This document shows positions 14,683 through 15,413 of a stretch of DNA of 15,413 nt, in pieces. Every line of letters begins with the position of its first letter. Positions within the stretch are counted from its first letter, which is position 1. The DNA lies in contig JBFOMB010000091.1 of assembly GCA_040830545.1 (NCBI GenBank), positions 1-15,413 of the forward strand, written 5' to 3'. Source of the DNA: HXMU1420-2 sp040830545 (GTDB lineage Bacteria > Pseudomonadota > Alphaproteobacteria > Rhodobacterales > Rhodobacteraceae). The notes under the pieces are model-generated. The model searched no databases and was not told the origin of the DNA. It saw nothing but the letters and a program-made list of their open reading frames with translations. The position numbers and the translations under genes were made by a program.

Positions 14683-14820
14683 ATCCGTTCCTCCAGAATG
14701 TTCCCCTTTTGTGCCAAATTGTCACTAATCAAAAGTTAACGGCTGGATCAGGTCGGTCCTGTCCACACCACAGACGGAATTGGACGCGCAGCAGGACCCA
14801 TCCGCCCTACCCTGCCGGCC
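14683..14820. other. Divergent intergenic region, EF-hand / GST genes
   Basis: These 138 bp separate divergent starts. An A/T-rich patch near 14715-14745 (TTGTCACTAATCAAAAGTTA) is the likely promoter core. TTGTCA reading toward the GST gene resembles a -35 but has no clear -10 at 17 nt. Nothing else was recognised. Confidence 0.35.
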
Positions 14821-15413
14821 ATGACCCACCGCTACGTTCTGCATTATGCACCCGACAATGCCTCTCTGATCATCCGGCTGGCGCTGGAGGAGATGGGCCT
14901 GCCTTATGACACCGTTCTGGTCGACCGGATGCAGGATGCGCAACGCAGCGCGGCCTATCGGCAGTTGAACCCGGCGGGTCGCATCCCGACACTGGAAACG
15001 CCGCACGGGCCGATCAGCGAAACGGCCGCCATTCTGTTGTGGCTGGTGGATCGGCATGGACGATTGGGCCCGGTCCCCACCGACCCGGCGCGCGCGGCTT
15101 TCCTGAACTGGCTGTTCTTCGTCTCGAACACGCTGCACGCAGACCTGCTGAACCTGTTCTACGTCAGGCGCTACGGGCCAGAGCCAAAATGGCCCGCGAT
15201 GCGGGAGGCCGCCAAGGCGCGCATCACCCGCGCGCTGACCGTCCTGCAGGACGACGCCGCGCCTCGTTTGCCGGATTGGTTTTGCGCGGCAGAGCCTTCG
15301 GTGCTGGACCTCTATGTCGCGGCCGCGCTGCGCTGGCTGCAGCTTTACCCGGTCGAAGGCGCAGGCTGGTTCGACCTGCCCGCCTTCCCCAACCTGCACG
15401 ACATGTGTGCCCG
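14821..15413 (+). CDS. Glutathione S-transferase family protein, partial at 3' end
   Basis: The frame is open from the ATG at 14821 to the window edge (about 197 residues, close to the usual 200-220). The N-terminal thioredoxin-like domain shows YVLHYAPDNASLIIRLALEE (5-24), NPAGRIPTLET with the cis-proline P56, and ISETAAILLWL with the glutathione-contacting E67/T68. The C-terminal helical domain includes DWFCAAEPSVLDLYVAAALRW, where the conserved N-cap/hydrophobic-staple position has E-P-S-V-L-D in place of the common FSxAD pattern. No good Shine-Dalgarno precedes the ATG (CCCTACCCTGCCGGCC). The substrate cannot be predicted. Closeness to gor may be coincidental since several unrelated genes intervene. 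Confidence 0.85.
   Translation, partial: MTHRYVLHYAPDNASLIIRLALEEMGLPYDTVLVDRMQDAQRSAAYRQLNPAGRIPTLETPHGPISETAAILLWLVDRHGRLGPVPTDPARAAFLNWLFFVSNTLHADLLNLFYVRRYGPEPKWPAMREAAKARITRALTVLQDDAAPRLPDWFCAAEPSVLDLYVAAALRWLQLYPVEGAGWFDLPAFPNLHDMCA

Noticed and set aside
1..15413. Mobile island, CRISPR array, toxin-antitoxin or defence system
   Set aside because: No integrase, transposase, regularly spaced repeats, tRNA or defence-type domains were seen. Composition and codon use look uniform and the genes are mostly housekeeping.

Overview
This window looks like ordinary chromosome from a GC-rich alphaproteobacterium, most likely of the Rhodobacterales (marine Roseobacter group). This is an inference. 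It rests on heterotetrameric sarcosine oxidase genes of the soxBDA type, a ccmI-ruvX-DUF1289 run, hflKC-DUF2065-degP downstream of a bacterial glutathione reductase, and strong G/C third-position bias. I see no rRNA, tRNA, transposase, phage or CRISPR signature.

Layout. Positions 1-4796 hold a minus-strand sarcosine oxidase locus: soxB, soxD and a 3'-truncated soxA (cut by the window start, so soxG lies outside). soxD and soxA are translationally coupled. soxB is separated from soxD by about 780 bp that contains a 21-bp perfect inverted repeat (3369-3508), a stand-alone TfoX N-terminal-domain gene, and an opposite-strand small membrane-protein ORF (2820-3017). Divergently, 4982-6932 is a tight plus-strand operon: ccmI (cytochrome c maturation), ruvX/yqgF and a small DUF1289 Cys-rich protein, each overlapping the previous stop. 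A palindrome-rich gap (6964-7046) separates it from the next block and carries a textbook UUCG-loop terminator for degP.

Positions 7067-13219 form a minus-strand block transcribed rpiA, gor, hflK, hflC, DUF2065, degP: a pentose-phosphate enzyme, glutathione reductase, the HflKC membrane complex that modulates FtsH, a tiny membrane protein and a periplasmic HtrA-type protease. The common theme is reductant supply and envelope protein quality control. Divergent from rpiA is a SAM-dependent methyltransferase (13348-14124). It converges on a secreted EF-hand protein (14131-14682), and a small hairpin spans both stop codons. The window ends inside a glutathione S-transferase-like gene (14821 onward).

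The genes are well-known families with intact active-site residues. I did not find a convincing undescribed multi-gene system. The least explained items are the inverted-repeat element between soxB and the tfoX-like gene, the tandem palindromes after the DUF1289 gene, and the possibly leaderless small membrane-protein ORF inside the split sox locus.
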